From NCBI GenBank assembly GCA_029929735.1, contig JAKELP010000007.1, positions 19,441,501 to 19,505,500 of the forward strand: DNA of 64,000 nucleotides, given 5' to 3'. This document shows positions 52,941-63,531 of the stretch, one piece after another. The notes beneath the pieces were generated by a model, which had not been told where the DNA came from, searched no databases, and saw only the letters and a program-made list of their open reading frames with translations. Made by a program: the position numbers and the translations under genes. The first letter of the stretch is position 1. Each line of letters opens with the position of its first letter. This DNA is from Mimosa pudica. Its lineage: Eukaryota > Streptophyta > Magnoliopsida > Fabales > Fabaceae.

Positions 52941-53333
52941 TGTTATGACGTTATCCAGCCTAATGAAGAAGGCCCATTAAGCCCAAAGAAGAGATAAGTG
53001 TGAAGGTCGACCAAGTCTTTATTGATGGTCAAAGATATTTTGTAACCGTCCATTAAACCATTGTAACCTCCATAATAATTGGAATCGAAACGGAAATACT
53101 CATAAGTGAGAAAATTGATTACTCCAACGGGAAGGAAAATTGTAGCCTATATATAGAAACACAATCCATGTAAAGAGGGCATCTCATACTCTCTGAACAT
53201 TCTACTTTCTATTTTACTCTCTCGCTAGTCGACTAAAGTTTAGGCGACTAAACTCTTATATTATCATAGTGGTTCGTCCACTCATTCTGAATAAAGTCAT
53301 TGTTCTTTGATTTGATATATTTGTGTATCAACA
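52941..53333 (+). repeat. 3' LTR of T1 (393 bp)
   Basis: Three differences from the 5' LTR. AATAC duplication follows at 53334-53338, then SIRE-1. Confidence 0.95.
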
Positions 53334-53338
53334 AATAC

Positions 53339-54090
53339 CTACATCCTCTTTTGGATCAAACTTACCCAAGTTTACCTTTCCGTTGTTGTGGATGTAGCAT
53401 TTGGACCCAAAGATCTTTAAGTGGCTAATATTGGGCTTTCTTCCCTTGTACAGCTCGTATGGTGTCTTGTCCGGGCCCTTGCGTATATAGGCTCTATTTG
53501 AGATGTAGCAAGCGGTGCTCATGGCGTCAGCCCAGAATACTTGGGAGACTTCCTTCTCATTGAGCATGCTTCTGGCCATCTCAGTTAGAATCCTGTTCTT
53601 CCGTTCGACCACGTCATTTTGTTGTGGAGTCCTAGGAGCTGAGAAGTTGTGATCAATTCCACTTTCCTCACACCTCTCAGAGAAGTCATGATTTTCGAAC
53701 TCTCCACCATGATCTGTTCTTATTGCAGCTATCTTGAGATTTCTCTCATTCTGCACTTTCTTGGTAATGACAACAAAAGCATCAAAAGCATCATGCTTTG
53801 AGGGAAGAAACATAGTCCAAGTAAACCTTGAATAGTCGTCCACTACCACTAGAGCATAAAGGTTTCCACCTAGGCTCTTAACTCTAGCTGGCCCAACTAA
53901 GTCCATATGGATTAGTTCCAAGGACCTGCTTGTGGAGACTCTCTTCTTGGTTTTGAACGAGGCTTTTGTTTGCATACCTTTTTGGCAAGATTCACAAATA
54001 AAATCATGCTTTACTTTAAATGATGGAATCCCTATGGCTAGCTCCTTTTTAATGAGCATGTCAAGCTGTGTAAAGTTCATATGTGGTAGC
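53339..54090 (-). pseudogene. pol: SIRE-1 piece 2: integrase
   Basis: Minus strand: pre-integrase CESCQKG, integrase D (MDLVGPARV), D (TDHGGEF) and E (VVERKNR), then GRKPNISHLKIFG. The glycine of the usual QNGVVERKN is Asp here. No stop in this piece. T1 lies left, T2 right; GTAGC at 54086-54090 is the left duplication of T2. Confidence 0.9.
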
Positions 54091-54502
54091 TGTTATGACG
54101 TTATCCAGCCTAATGAAGAAGGCCCATTAAGCCCAAAGAAGAGATAAGTTTGAAGGAGCCCAAAATGCCAGAAGGTCGACCAAGTCTTTATTGATGGTCA
54201 AAGATATTTTGTAACCGTCCATTAAACCATTGTAACCTCCATATTAATTGGAATCGAAACGGAAATACTCATAAGTGAGAAAATTGATTACTCCAACGGG
54301 AAGGAAAATTGTAGCCTATATATAGAAACACAATCCATGTAAAGAGATCATCCAGTACTCTCTGAGTATTCTACTTTCTATTTTACTCTCTCGCTAGTCG
54401 ACTAAAGTTTAGGCGACTAAACTCTTGTATTATCATAGTGGTTCGTCCACTCATTCTGAATAAAGTCATTGTTCTTTGATTTGATATATTTGTGTATCAA
54501 CA
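54091..54502 (+). repeat. 5' LTR of T2 (412 bp)
   Basis: TGTTATGACG to TATCAACA; TATA at 54317-54325; leader stem-loop as in T1. Confidence 0.95.
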
Positions 54503-54504
54503 TT

Positions 54505-54522
54505 TGGCGCCGTCTGTGGGGA
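54505..54522 (+). promoter_or_regulatory. Primer-binding site of T2
   Basis: TGGCGCCGTCTGTGGGGA two bases after the LTR. Confidence 0.85.
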
Positions 54523-54570
54523 CGATAGTCTTTTCATATAAGCTACCGTCTTTTTGGCAATTCATTTACA

Positions 54571-56688
54571 ATGGAACAACCTAGTCATGGTGATCAATTC
54601 TCTCAAATTTTAGCAAAGTTGACTGAACAATCTGAAAGGATGACTAGGCAGGAGCAATTTGTTACACAGCAGAGCGAAGCCATTGCCATTCAGACAGAAA
54701 CTTTGGAACGATTGCAGAAGGAAAATCAAGAATTATACCAAAAAATAGATGTCATTGCTGATAAGCATCCTGAGAATGAAGAAGAGCTCGAGGATGATAT
54801 TCCTCACGATTCTGAAGGAGGAGGTAAGAAAGATGCTGAGCCTAACAATTTTGGTCATGATGCAGGATCTGAAGAAGAAGAATCCACCAAAGCATCCACT
54901 TATACAGGTGACACACGTGCCACTGAAACGGAGTATTTGAAGAAGAAAGTGCAAACTCTTGAAAGAACAGTGTTGCAAATCCCAGGAATTAGAAAACCAT
55001 TTGAGTCTGCTAGATTGGGAAATTATTCCGATAGCCCATTTGTCGATCGAATTGCTTTAATTGACTTACCTGAACGTTTTGTGTTTCCTGTTTTGCCAAA
55101 ATATAGTGGAAAAACAGATCCTGATGAGCATATGGCACAGTATAGACAAATTATGATGGCTGTCGTCATACCTGCTGAAAAACGTCAAGCTGCGATGTGT
55201 CGTGGTTTTGGCATTAGCCTAATAGGTCCAGCATTGTCATGGTGGACAAACCTCACGCCAGGTAGTATTAATTCGTTTAGTCAACTAACTGAAATGTTTG
55301 TGCAGCAATTTGCTAGTAGTCGTAATTTGATCAAAACATCTGATGATTTATATAGAATATTACAAAGACCTAATGAAACTACTAGGGAAATATTAACCAG
55401 GTTTACTCAAGAAATGGTAAGTATTCCAAATTGTGATGAATTTATAGCTGTGCAAGCTTTTCGTAGATGTTTGCTTCCAGGTTCGCAACTTTATAAAGAG
55501 CTCACTATGCATCAAGTTAAGACTTGGGTGGAAGTACAAGCTTATGCTTGGGCTCAGATAAGGTGGGAGGAAGATGATGCAAAATTTAGATTAGAGTTAG
55601 CTGAGCGACAGAAAAATACACAGCAAGGTGGTTATGTCGATAGGCGATCCCAGCAATCTCGAGGTAAGAATTGGAGATCTGAACCTTATTCCACAGGTAA
55701 TCGAGGAGGATCGCATGGAGATGATTCCAAAAAGCCGCCCGTGCCCAAATTGAGTGAACATAATTTTTCAGTAAGCCCGGCGCAATTAGTGAACACATTA
55801 CAGAAGCTAGGCGATTCTGTTAGGTGGCCCAATAAGCTTAAACGTGAGCCAGAAAAGCGTAACCCGGATAAATGGTGTCATTTTCATGACGACCATGGAC
55901 ATAGGACAGAAAATTGTATTCAACAAAGAAAAGAAGTGGTGGAATTGATGAAGAAAGGTATGTTAAAGGATATTATAAAAAATAATAAAAATACATCTCG
56001 TGCAGGTGATGCACAACAAAAGCCAGTCCATTCATCGACTACACCACAGAATGCTTGTACCATTCATATGATAATAGGTGGGTCCGAGGTAAGTGGAAGT
56101 ACATACTCTGCTGCAAAGAGACATGCTCGTTCTTTGTTTAATTATGATTCGTCAACTAGTTACTTAGGCGACGTTATGTCGACTAGTAATATTAATGAAC
56201 AAATAATTTTTAAGAGTAGTGAAATTCAAATGTTTTCTTATCATGACGATGCTTTGGTAATAACTTTAATGATAGCTAATTGCAATGTCAAACGAGTTTT
56301 AATCGATGCAGGTAGTTCTGTTAATATAATTTATTTGCAAACAGTTAAAGAGTTAAATTTAGAATCTCAAATTATACAAGCACCTACAATATTGGTCTTC
56401 GGAAATGGAGCACCAGATAGAACGGTAGGGGAAATTTCTTTAGTCACCCAGGCTGTGGGTGTCAATCAACTAATCAAATTTCAGGTGATGGATTGCCCGT
56501 CAGCATATAATGTGTTGTTAGGTCGACCATGGATTCATCAAATGAGGTTTGTACCATCTACTTTGCATCAATCCATCAAGTTTCATACTCCTTGGGGGGT
56601 AAGAGAAATTAAAGGAGAACAAAGAATTGCAAGAGAAAGCTATCAAACTGCTTTAAAAGGAATTTCAAAAAGTCTTGAGCCCGTATAG
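54571..56688 (+). CDS. gag-pro: T2 Gag-protease (705 aa)
   Basis: ATG at 54571. Coiled-coil N-terminus (about residues 8-65), acidic Ser/Glu linker, gag domain (about 180-350, FPVLPKYSGKTDPDEHM, GPALSWWTNL), basic Gln/Ser-rich part, one knuckle CHFHDDHGHRTENC (residues 436-449), and an aspartic protease with D579 in LIDAGSSVNIIY. The frame is intact. It ends at TAG followed by CAATTA, with pol in the same frame after it, so pol would be made as a minor readthrough product. Confidence 0.93.
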   Translation: MEQPSHGDQFSQILAKLTEQSERMTRQEQFVTQQSEAIAIQTETLERLQKENQELYQKIDVIADKHPENEEELEDDIPHDSEGGGKKDAEPNNFGHDAGSEEEESTKASTYTGDTRATETEYLKKKVQTLERTVLQIPGIRKPFESARLGNYSDSPFVDRIALIDLPERFVFPVLPKYSGKTDPDEHMAQYRQIMMAVVIPAEKRQAAMCRGFGISLIGPALSWWTNLTPGSINSFSQLTEMFVQQFASSRNLIKTSDDLYRILQRPNETTREILTRFTQEMVSIPNCDEFIAVQAFRRCLLPGSQLYKELTMHQVKTWVEVQAYAWAQIRWEEDDAKFRLELAERQKNTQQGGYVDRRSQQSRGKNWRSEPYSTGNRGGSHGDDSKKPPVPKLSEHNFSVSPAQLVNTLQKLGDSVRWPNKLKREPEKRNPDKWCHFHDDHGHRTENCIQQRKEVVELMKKGMLKDIIKNNKNTSRAGDAQQKPVHSSTTPQNACTIHMIIGGSEVSGSTYSAAKRHARSLFNYDSSTSYLGDVMSTSNINEQIIFKSSEIQMFSYHDDALVITLMIANCNVKRVLIDAGSSVNIIYLQTVKELNLESQIIQAPTILVFGNGAPDRTVGEISLVTQAVGVNQLIKFQVMDCPSAYNVLLGRPWIHQMRFVPSTLHQSIKFHTPWGVREIKGEQRIARESYQTALKGISKSLEPV

Positions 56689-56694
56689 CAATTA
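56686..56694 (+). promoter_or_regulatory. Leaky-stop signal between gag-pro and pol
   Basis: TAGCAATTA. UAG-CAR-YYA is the readthrough context known from tobacco mosaic virus and used by some plant retroelements. The same nine bases are in T1 at 32332-32340, and the frame is continuous across both. Confidence 0.8.
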
Positions 56695-59600
56695 CAGAAT
56701 CTGTCTCCAACGGATAAGGGGGGCTTGGGTGACGAATTGGAGAAAATTTCTTTAATTCCTGAAAAACCTGAGAGGACTTTATCCATTGGAGCAGATTTGA
56801 GTAAAGAAATTAGGGAAGAATTAATTACATTTTTATCTAACAATTTGGATTGTTTTGCTTGGTCTCATGAGGACATGACAGGAATTAGCTCGGAGGTAAT
56901 AGTTCATCGGTTGAATGTGGATTCGTCGTTTAAACCTGTTAGGCAAAAAAGAAGGAAATTCGCACCTGAAAGAAATAAAATTATAAATGATGAAGTTGAC
57001 AAATTCTTGAATATTGGTTCAGTAAGGGAGGTACAGTATCCAGATTGGTTAGCTAATGTGGTAGTAGTACCTAAAAAGAATGGTAAGCATAGAGTGTGTA
57101 TTGATTTTACAGATTTAAACAAAGCATGTCCAAAAGATTCTTTTCCATTGCCTCATATAGATACACTAGTTGACGCTACTTCAGGTCATGAGTTGTTAAG
57201 TTTTATGGATGCTTTTTCTGGGTATAATCAAATTTTAATGCATAGTGATGATCAATAGAAAACATCTTTTATAACAGAAAGAGGCACTTATTGTTATAAA
57301 GTTATGCCATTTGGTTTGAAAAACGCAGGAGCAACTTATCAACGGTTAGTGAATAAAATGTTTTATCAACATCTGGGAAAAACTATGGAAGTCTATATAG
57401 ATGATATGTTAGTTAAGTCTTTAAAAGCAGTAGATCATGTTAGTCATTTGAAGCAAGCTTTTGATTTGTTGAGAGAGTATAATATGAAATTAAATCCTGA
57501 AAAATGTTCTTTTGGGGTAAAGTCAGGAAAGTTTTTAGGGTATCTTGTTTCAAAAAGGGGAATTGAAGCTAATCCAGCACAAATTAAGGCAGTAATGGAA
57601 ATTCCTTCTCCTCAAAATGTTAAGGATGTTCAGAAATTAACAGGGCTTCTAGCTGCTTTGACTCGTTTTATTTCCAGGTCATCTGAGAAGTGTCAACCAT
57701 TTTTCGAAGTTCTGAAAAAATGTAAAGATTTCCAATGGAATGATCAGGCAGAGGGAGCTCTGCAAAGTCTAAAAAATTATTTAAGTAGTCCACCTTTGTT
57801 AATGAAACCTGAAGCAAGTGAGGTACTATATTTATATTTAGTTGTAGCAGAAAGTGCAGTAAGTGCGGTGTTGATAAAAGAAACTGGAAAGAAACAACAT
57901 CCAGTCTACTACGTGAGTAAGGCGCTACTTGACACGGAGACCAGGTATTCTTTAATGGAGAAACTAGCTTTAGCTTTAGTATCAGCCTCTAAGAAGTTGA
58001 GGCCCTATTTTCAATGTCATCCTATAGTTGTAGTAACTAATTATCCTTTAAGGAATGTTTTGCATAAACCTGATTTATCTGGTCGACTAGTAAAATGGGC
58101 AATAGAGCTTAGTGAATTTGATATTTCGTATTTACCCAGAACTGCAATTAAATCTCAAGCTTTAGCTGATTTTGTAGCAGAGTTTAGCCCTAATTTACAG
58201 CAAGAAATAAATAAAAGTACGTTAGGTGAAAGTCGACAAAATACTAGACAAGCTCCATGGGAGTTGCATGTCGATGGTTCCACCCATTCTAAAGGAACAG
58301 GGGTAGGAATTGGTTTACAGAACATACATGGAGACAAAATAGAACAAGCTATAAAATGTGGATTTAAAGCAACTAATAATGAGGTAGAATATGAGGCTTT
58401 AATTGCTGGTTTAAAATTAGCTTTAAGTTTAGGAATAGTATCCTTGATAGTCTGCAGTGATTCACAGTTAGTTTCAAAGCAAGTTGAAAAAAGTTATCAA
58501 ACAAAGGATGATAGAATGAAAAAATATTTAGGTATTGTGGAAAGTTTAGTAGACAAATTCGAAAGTTTTGAAATAAAACAGATTAGTCGAGAAGACAACC
58601 AACAAGCTGATGCTTTAGCCAATTTAGGATCAACTTTAGATGCTAATCAAGATAAACATATTCCCTTATATTTTTTAACAACTTCAGCGCTAGAAAGTTC
58701 TGATAAATTGGTAAATAGTAATAATTTGACTTGGAATTGGAGAACACCCTTAGTCGCCTACCTAAAAGATGGACAATTACCAAATGATAGGAACGAAGCG
58801 CATAGAATAATTATTAGAGCAGCTAGATTTACCATGTTAGGAGATGAGTTATATAAAAGATCTTATGCAGGAGGTCCGTTATTAAAATGTGTGTCCCCCT
58901 CAGAGTCAACTTATATCCTTAGGGAGGTTCATGAAGGAGATTGTGGGGATCATAGTGGTAGTAGAAGCCTTATGAGGAAAGTACGTCTAGCTGATTATTT
59001 CTGGCCCACTTTACAGAGCGACGCAATAGCATTAGTTAAGAAATGTGATAGTTGTCAAAAGTATTCCAATGTAGATAGGTTACCACCCGAAAAATTACAT
59101 ACAATTGCACCTATATGGCCGTTCATGAGATGGGGAATGGATATAGTTGGGAAGTTTCCAGCAGCCCCTGGGAATGGTGTGTTCTTACTAGTAGTCACAG
59201 ATTATTTTACTAAATAGATAGAAGCAGCTGCATTTGCTCAGATCAGAGAAGTAGAAGTAATTAATTTTGTGTGGAAAAATATAATTTGTAGGTTTGGTCT
59301 ACCAAAAGATATAATATGTGATAATGGATCACAATTCATTGGGAAAAGTTTTAGAAAGTTTTGTCAAAAATGGCATATTCACTTGAAATTTTCGACACCT
59401 AGAAATCCTCAGTCTAATGGGCAAGCTGAATCAAGTAATAAGACCATAGTTAATTCGCTAAAGAAAAGGTTAGATAAGGCTAAAGGCCGATGGGCCGAAG
59501 AATTGCCAGCTGTTTTATGGGCTTATAGGACAACGTCAAGGACGTCGACTGGCGAAACACCATTTTCATTGGTGTATGGGACGAAGGCAATGATCCCTGT

Positions 59601-59976
59601 AGAGGCAGGGGTACCTTCGTTAAGGTATAAGTGGTCACGAGACGAAACTAATAACGAAGGGTTACAATTAAATTTAGATTTGTTAGACGAGAGAAGAGAA
59701 CAAGCATTGATTAGGATAGCAGCTTATCAAAATAGAGCAACTAAGTTTTGGAATAAACATATTCGAGAAAGACAATTTAAAGTAGGCGATTGGGTTCTTA
59801 GGAAAGTGTTCCAGAATACTGAAGAAAGTAGAGATGGTAAGTTGAGTCAAACATTCGAAGGTCCCTATAAGGTAGTTGAAATTTCAGGACCTGGAGCATA
59901 TAGATTAGTCGATAAAAATGATAAAGAGCTTTTAAGAAGTTGGAATGCCATACATTTGAAAAAATATTATTTTTAA
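56689..59976 (+). pseudogene. pol: T2 pol: RT, two RNase H domains, integrase; two stops
   Basis: In frame with gag-pro. RT (FPLPHIDTLVD, YIDD at 57394-57405), degenerate first RNase H, intact second RNase H (HVDGSTHSKG, EYEALIAG, CSDSQLV), integrase with HHCC and D, D, E (WGMDIVG, CDNGSQF, NGQAESSN) and the end module GPYKVVEISGPGAYRL. Stops not shared with T1: TAG at 57256-57258 (GAG in T1) and TAG at 59215-59217 (TGG in T1). Both leave the frame otherwise intact. Confidence 0.93.
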
Positions 59977-60569
59977 TCACGAGTTTAATGTTGATGATTG
60001 AATGCAGATTGCTTGATATTAACAAAGTCGTCAAGAACTTTGGAAAATGATGAATGGCGTGCTAACAGTATCATGGAATCATGACGTTAATCTGTGGCAC
60101 TTAAAATTCTGATCCATAGTCAAAACGAAAAAGTTTGTTTATGATTATTGCAGGTTGCAGAAAAACTACCTCGGATGATAGCTGATGAAAATCCAAAGGT
60201 CAAGCTAAATGACTAATTGTCAAGAATAGCTTAAGTCGACACAATTCAAGTAATATAGTCGACCATGCTTACTCAAAACAGGATAGTCGACCAAGCATTC
60301 GAACTAGTCGATTGATCCAAAGGAGAGTAATGCTTTTTCCCAAACGAGAGTTAGCAACCAAGCATCTAAGCATGCTAGTCGTTTAACTCAAAAGCGGGTG
60401 AGATAACTTGTTATGCTAAGATTCATAGCAGTTATAGAATTGCAAATGCAAATAAAACTTAACATCCATAAATATGTTTGTGATAATATCCAGGGAAATA
60501 AAATTCAAGGAAAGAAAATAAAGAGCCAAAGTAGCGGAAATTTGAAGCAAATTATAGCTGAAATACAGG
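59977..60569 (+). other. T2 post-pol spacer with GTCGAC repeats
   Basis: No gene. GTCGAC palindromes at 60235-60240, 60258-60263 and 60286-60291, mostly in the form TAGTCGACC, plus TAGTCGATTG and TAGTCGTTTA variants. The LTR has the same TAGTCGAC. Confidence 0.7.
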
Positions 60570-61154
60570 CTAAGCAGTTGGAGCATCGGTGTTGTCACCT
60601 CCATCGGTTTTGCCACCACCATCTTGGGCTGGGGGACTGCGAGGTTCATTTTCTGGAGAAGAAACAAAAGGGTCTGGGAATGTCGCATAATATTCATTAA
60701 TTACGGCCTCAGGGTCCCAGTTGACATGCTTACCCTCCTTGAACTCCAACATTAATTCTATTTGAGTCCTCATCTCCACCTCAGCAATGGCCCCCTCCAG
60801 GTATTTTGCTCTGTCTTTAAGGGCCTTGTTTTCCACTAATAGCTCTGTGATTTCTTGTGCCTTGCTGGAGATTTGACCACCCAGGTTGGTGTTGATATCT
60901 TTAAGCTCAGTAACCTTTTGCCTCCATTCTTCAACGCCTCTGCGAAGGTTGTTAATTAAATCAGTCTTTTGAAGCGAAGCTGATTTCTCTTTGGCCAAAG
61001 ATTGTTTCCCCTTGTCAACCAGAGCTTGCAGAGCTTTTAATTCCTTTTCTAGAACAGCAATCCTCTCACTCCTGTCTGCTTCCAGCTGGGCAAGGCGATC
61101 CTGGGTGACTAAAGACTTCACTTGTTCTCTATGCAAGGACATGAACTTTAGGGC
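60570..61154 (-). CDS. T2 antisense gene, exon 4 (coiled coil)
   Basis: Acceptor CCTTTTCAG before 61154. 194 codons and a stop at 60570-60572. Strong coiled coil (RLAQLEADRSERIAVLEKEL onward to about 61142-60750), then an acidic Pro/Ser/Gly tail ending NTDAPTA. It joins exon 3 in phase 0. Remnant copy in T1 at 44968-45272. Confidence 0.75.
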   Translation of the reverse strand, partial: ALKFMSLHREQVKSLVTQDRLAQLEADRSERIAVLEKELKALQALVDKGKQSLAKEKSASLQKTDLINNLRRGVEEWRQKVTELKDINTNLGGQISSKAQEITELLVENKALKDRAKYLEGAIAEVEMRTQIELMLEFKEGKHVNWDPEAVINEYYATFPDPFVSSPENEPRSPPAQDGGGKTDGGDNTDAPTA

Positions 61155-61239
61155 CTGAAAAGGCTCACAAAGTTTGTAAGTAATAATATGATATTTACAA
61201 ATATTAACTAAGTGAAAAAGTGTGAGTTATGTGGATTAC

Positions 61240-61797
61240 CAGGAAAAGGTTCCTCATCGTGTTGTCAATGTTCTCTGTCACCTCTAGAGATTGAAAAATT
61301 GCCCTATCAGTTGGGGTTGGAAGTCTTTGCAGAATGTCCAGGGTCATCGCCCAAGGCTTTCTATGAAAAGCAGAAGCCTCAGCAAGAAGAGAAAGCTCAA
61401 AGGTCAACGCCCTTCAACTCTTCAGGGGAGATTAAGTCTTGAGAAGCACTTTGTAAGCTCCAATCAGAGGCGGCTTTGAACTTCTTAGGAGACGGGGGAG
61501 CAGAGTGAACTGAAGGTTCTTGGATGATAATCCCAGGAAGACCAGCTCCTCTAGGCCTCTTACTTCTGGTGGCAGGGGGATCAGCTACGGCAATGGCTGT
61601 TTCCTTGCCTTTAGCCTTAGCAGGACTGAGGTTCTCACTCTGAGGAAGAGGAGGAGGAACAATAACAGCAGGGGGAGTAACAGCGGCGGCATTCACAGAG
61701 TGTTTCTTCTTGCTCCTGATTTCAGAAGCAGCAGCATTCTTTGCTTCAGCCCTAAATTGGGCTCGTTCAGCAGCAGTCAACTTGGGAGGCATTTTCC
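61240..61797 (-). CDS. T2 antisense gene, exon 3
   Basis: Acceptor TTCTTTGTAG before 61797, donor CTG/GTAATC after 61240. Encodes an Ala/Lys-rich part (MPPKLTAAERAQFRAE), a Pro/Ala linker (VIVPPPLPQSEN) and a region with KRPRGAGLPG and SPKKFKAASDWSL. A one-base shift near 61400 (frame change at GVDL to TFELSLL) breaks it; length is one base over a multiple of three, as expected for a single insertion. Confidence 0.7.
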
Positions 61798-61890
61798 CTA
61801 CAAAGAATGTGGTAAATTGTCATTACTTTTGCGCAATTATTATTTCTAAAATTATTTTTAAGGTTAATCATATTAAAGGTTAAAATTTAC

Positions 61891-62001
61891 CTGAGATGAT
61901 GGATGAAAAGCGCCTAGAATCTTTTGGAAGAGCGAGGATCTTTTTGATCTTGTCGGTGGAGGACTTTTCAATAGGATGAGAGTAACTTAGCTGCTTGTCA
62001 C
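61891..62001 (-). CDS. T2 antisense gene, exon 2 (111 bp)
   Basis: Acceptor TTTATTTATAG before 62001, donor TCAG/GTAAAT after 61891. Takes over from exon 1 after one base of a codon and gives 36 complete codons (DKQLSYSHPIEKSSTDKIKK onward) plus one base for exon 3. Too short for ORF finding; found by splice sites and phase. Confidence 0.68.
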
Positions 62002-62075
62002 CTATAAATAAAAATGAAATGAGAATAAGTGTCAAAGGATAATTTATGAATAAGAAATAAGGATAGTCGTCTTAC

Positions 62076-62826
62076 TTAGACGACGCCACTCCTTTATGAG
62101 TTTGACGCCAGGAGGCTCTAGGCTAGCAATTGGAATAATTAAAAACCTCTCATCCCATTGTCGGTCGTTAGGGCCTTTGTCAGAAGTCCAAGTTTCAAGC
62201 CCCTTGCGATTACGGATTAAAGTATAAATCCCTGCCCTAACCTCTCCTGAAAAAGCCTTAACTTCACTTATAGAGTAAGAGGTCAAAACATCTAGGAGGT
62301 CAAGGGGAACACCTATGCGACGCCCTAAAATGTCGGCTACTAATGCTACCCTCCAAACATGGGGCATAAGCTGAGAAGGGGATAGGTCAAAATGCACACA
62401 GAGTTGTTCAATGATAAGAGGAACAGGGAAACAACTAGCATAGCGAAAAGCTTCTACGCTTAAAGCAATAGTGGTCTTAGAAAATGAATCAAGCCTTTCA
62501 TGATTTTTGGGGATCCTAAAAGGTACTAGTGGGTTGAAAAAATACAAGCTTTTTTCCTCTAAGTTCTTAGATTCAATCGCTTTTAACTTAACAGGTTTTA
62601 AATCAGTTACCAGAGAAGACCTTTTGGTTTCAGTATTAACTACTTCCTCAGGTATTACCCTAACACGCGACCTAAGGGGTGGCGATTTCGAACTCGTACC
62701 TTCAGAGGGTACATTTTGATTACTAATGTTTTTTGGAGTTTTACTACTCGACCCAGAATCAGACAGGTTGATAGAATCCTCACTTGGATAACTCACATGC
62801 GATGGGTTAGAATCGGAACCAGACAT
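62076..62826 (-). CDS. T2 antisense gene, exon 1 (N-terminal domain)
   Basis: ATG at 62826 (MSGSDSNPSHVSYPSEDS), Ser-rich start, then a globular region about residues 85-250 (FPVPLIIEQLCVHFDLSPSQ, HVWRVALVADIL, KEWRRL). The central pattern recalls the 'putative gypsy type transposon' domain (Transposase_28) found in antisense genes of Tat-type elements; this is from memory, not a search. Donor CTAA/GTAAGA after 62076; beyond it the open frame adds only TTILISYS and a stop. It lies right behind the 3' LTR on the opposite strand. Confidence 0.75.
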
Positions 62827-63114
62827 GTTCGTGATAAAAGATAAAGGTAGAAGATACCTGAAGTGGAGACAATGGAAACGCTTGAAAGAAGAACAATCTA
62901 GGGCGATGGAAGATAAAGCACGAGAATAAGGGAAGTTTCAGATATAAGAAGAAGAGAGCGTCAATTTTGCGGAAATAGCGCCAATTACGAAAGAAGTAAA
63001 TCTAAGCCATCAGACGTGAGCAAATGAAACGACGGATGAATCTCAGCTGTCAGATGTCTTAACCGCTACTTCCCAATGACCATTTGCGGTGCCATTGAGA
63101 AGTGGGGGACTTAA
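62827..63114 (+). other. T2 region between antisense ATG and 3' LTR, with polypurine tract
   Basis: No gene; the presumed antisense leader. AGAAGTGGGGGACTTAA at 63098-63114 precedes the LTR. Confidence 0.75.
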
Positions 63115-63526
63115 TGTTATGACGTTATCCAGCCTAATAAAGAAGGCCCATTAAGCCCAAAGAAGAGATAAGTTTGAAGGAGCCCAAAATGCCAGAAGGT
63201 CGACCAAGTCTTTATTGATGGTCAAAGATATTTTGTAACCGTCCATTAAACCATTGTAACCTCCATATTAATTGGAATCGAAACGGAAATATTCATAAGT
63301 GAGAAAATTGATTACTCCAACGGGAAGGAAAATTGTAGCCTATATATAGAAACACAATCCATGTAAAGAGATCATCCAATACTCTCTGAGCATTCTACTT
63401 TCTATTTTACTCTCTCGCTAGTCGACTAAAGTTTAGGCGACTAAACTCTTGTATTATCATAGTGGTTCGTCCACTCATTCTGAATAAAGTCATTGTTCTT
63501 TGATTTGATATATTTGTGTATCAACA
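63115..63526 (+). repeat. 3' LTR of T2 (412 bp)
   Basis: Four differences from the 5' LTR; GTAGT follows at 63527-63531, then SIRE-1. Confidence 0.95.
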
Positions 63527-63531
63527 GTAGT

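Larger units (their letters stand above)
11151..53333 (+). mobile_element. T1, Tat-type Ty3/gypsy element interrupted by A, C and SIRE-2
   Basis: LTRs of equal length (393 bp) at 11151-11543 and 52941-53333 differ at three sites. The target duplication is AATAC (11146-11150 and 53334-53338) and both flanks are SIRE-1. About 7.7 kb is T1's own sequence. It lacks about 1.66 kb of the antisense gene present in T2, lost together with the end of SIRE-2. Tat assignment: two successive RNase H domains, Gag knuckle of the CxFHxxxGHxTxxC type, antisense gene after pol. Confidence 0.93.
54091..63526 (+). mobile_element. T2, Tat-type Ty3/gypsy element, uninterrupted
   Basis: 9436 bp; LTRs of 412 bp (54091-54502, 63115-63526) with four differences. 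Flanks GTAGC and GTAGT are a 5-bp duplication with one change. Both LTRs carry a 19-bp segment that T1 lacks. Order: primer site, gag-pro, UAG, pol with two later stops, spacer, antisense four-exon gene, polypurine tract. Confidence 0.95.
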
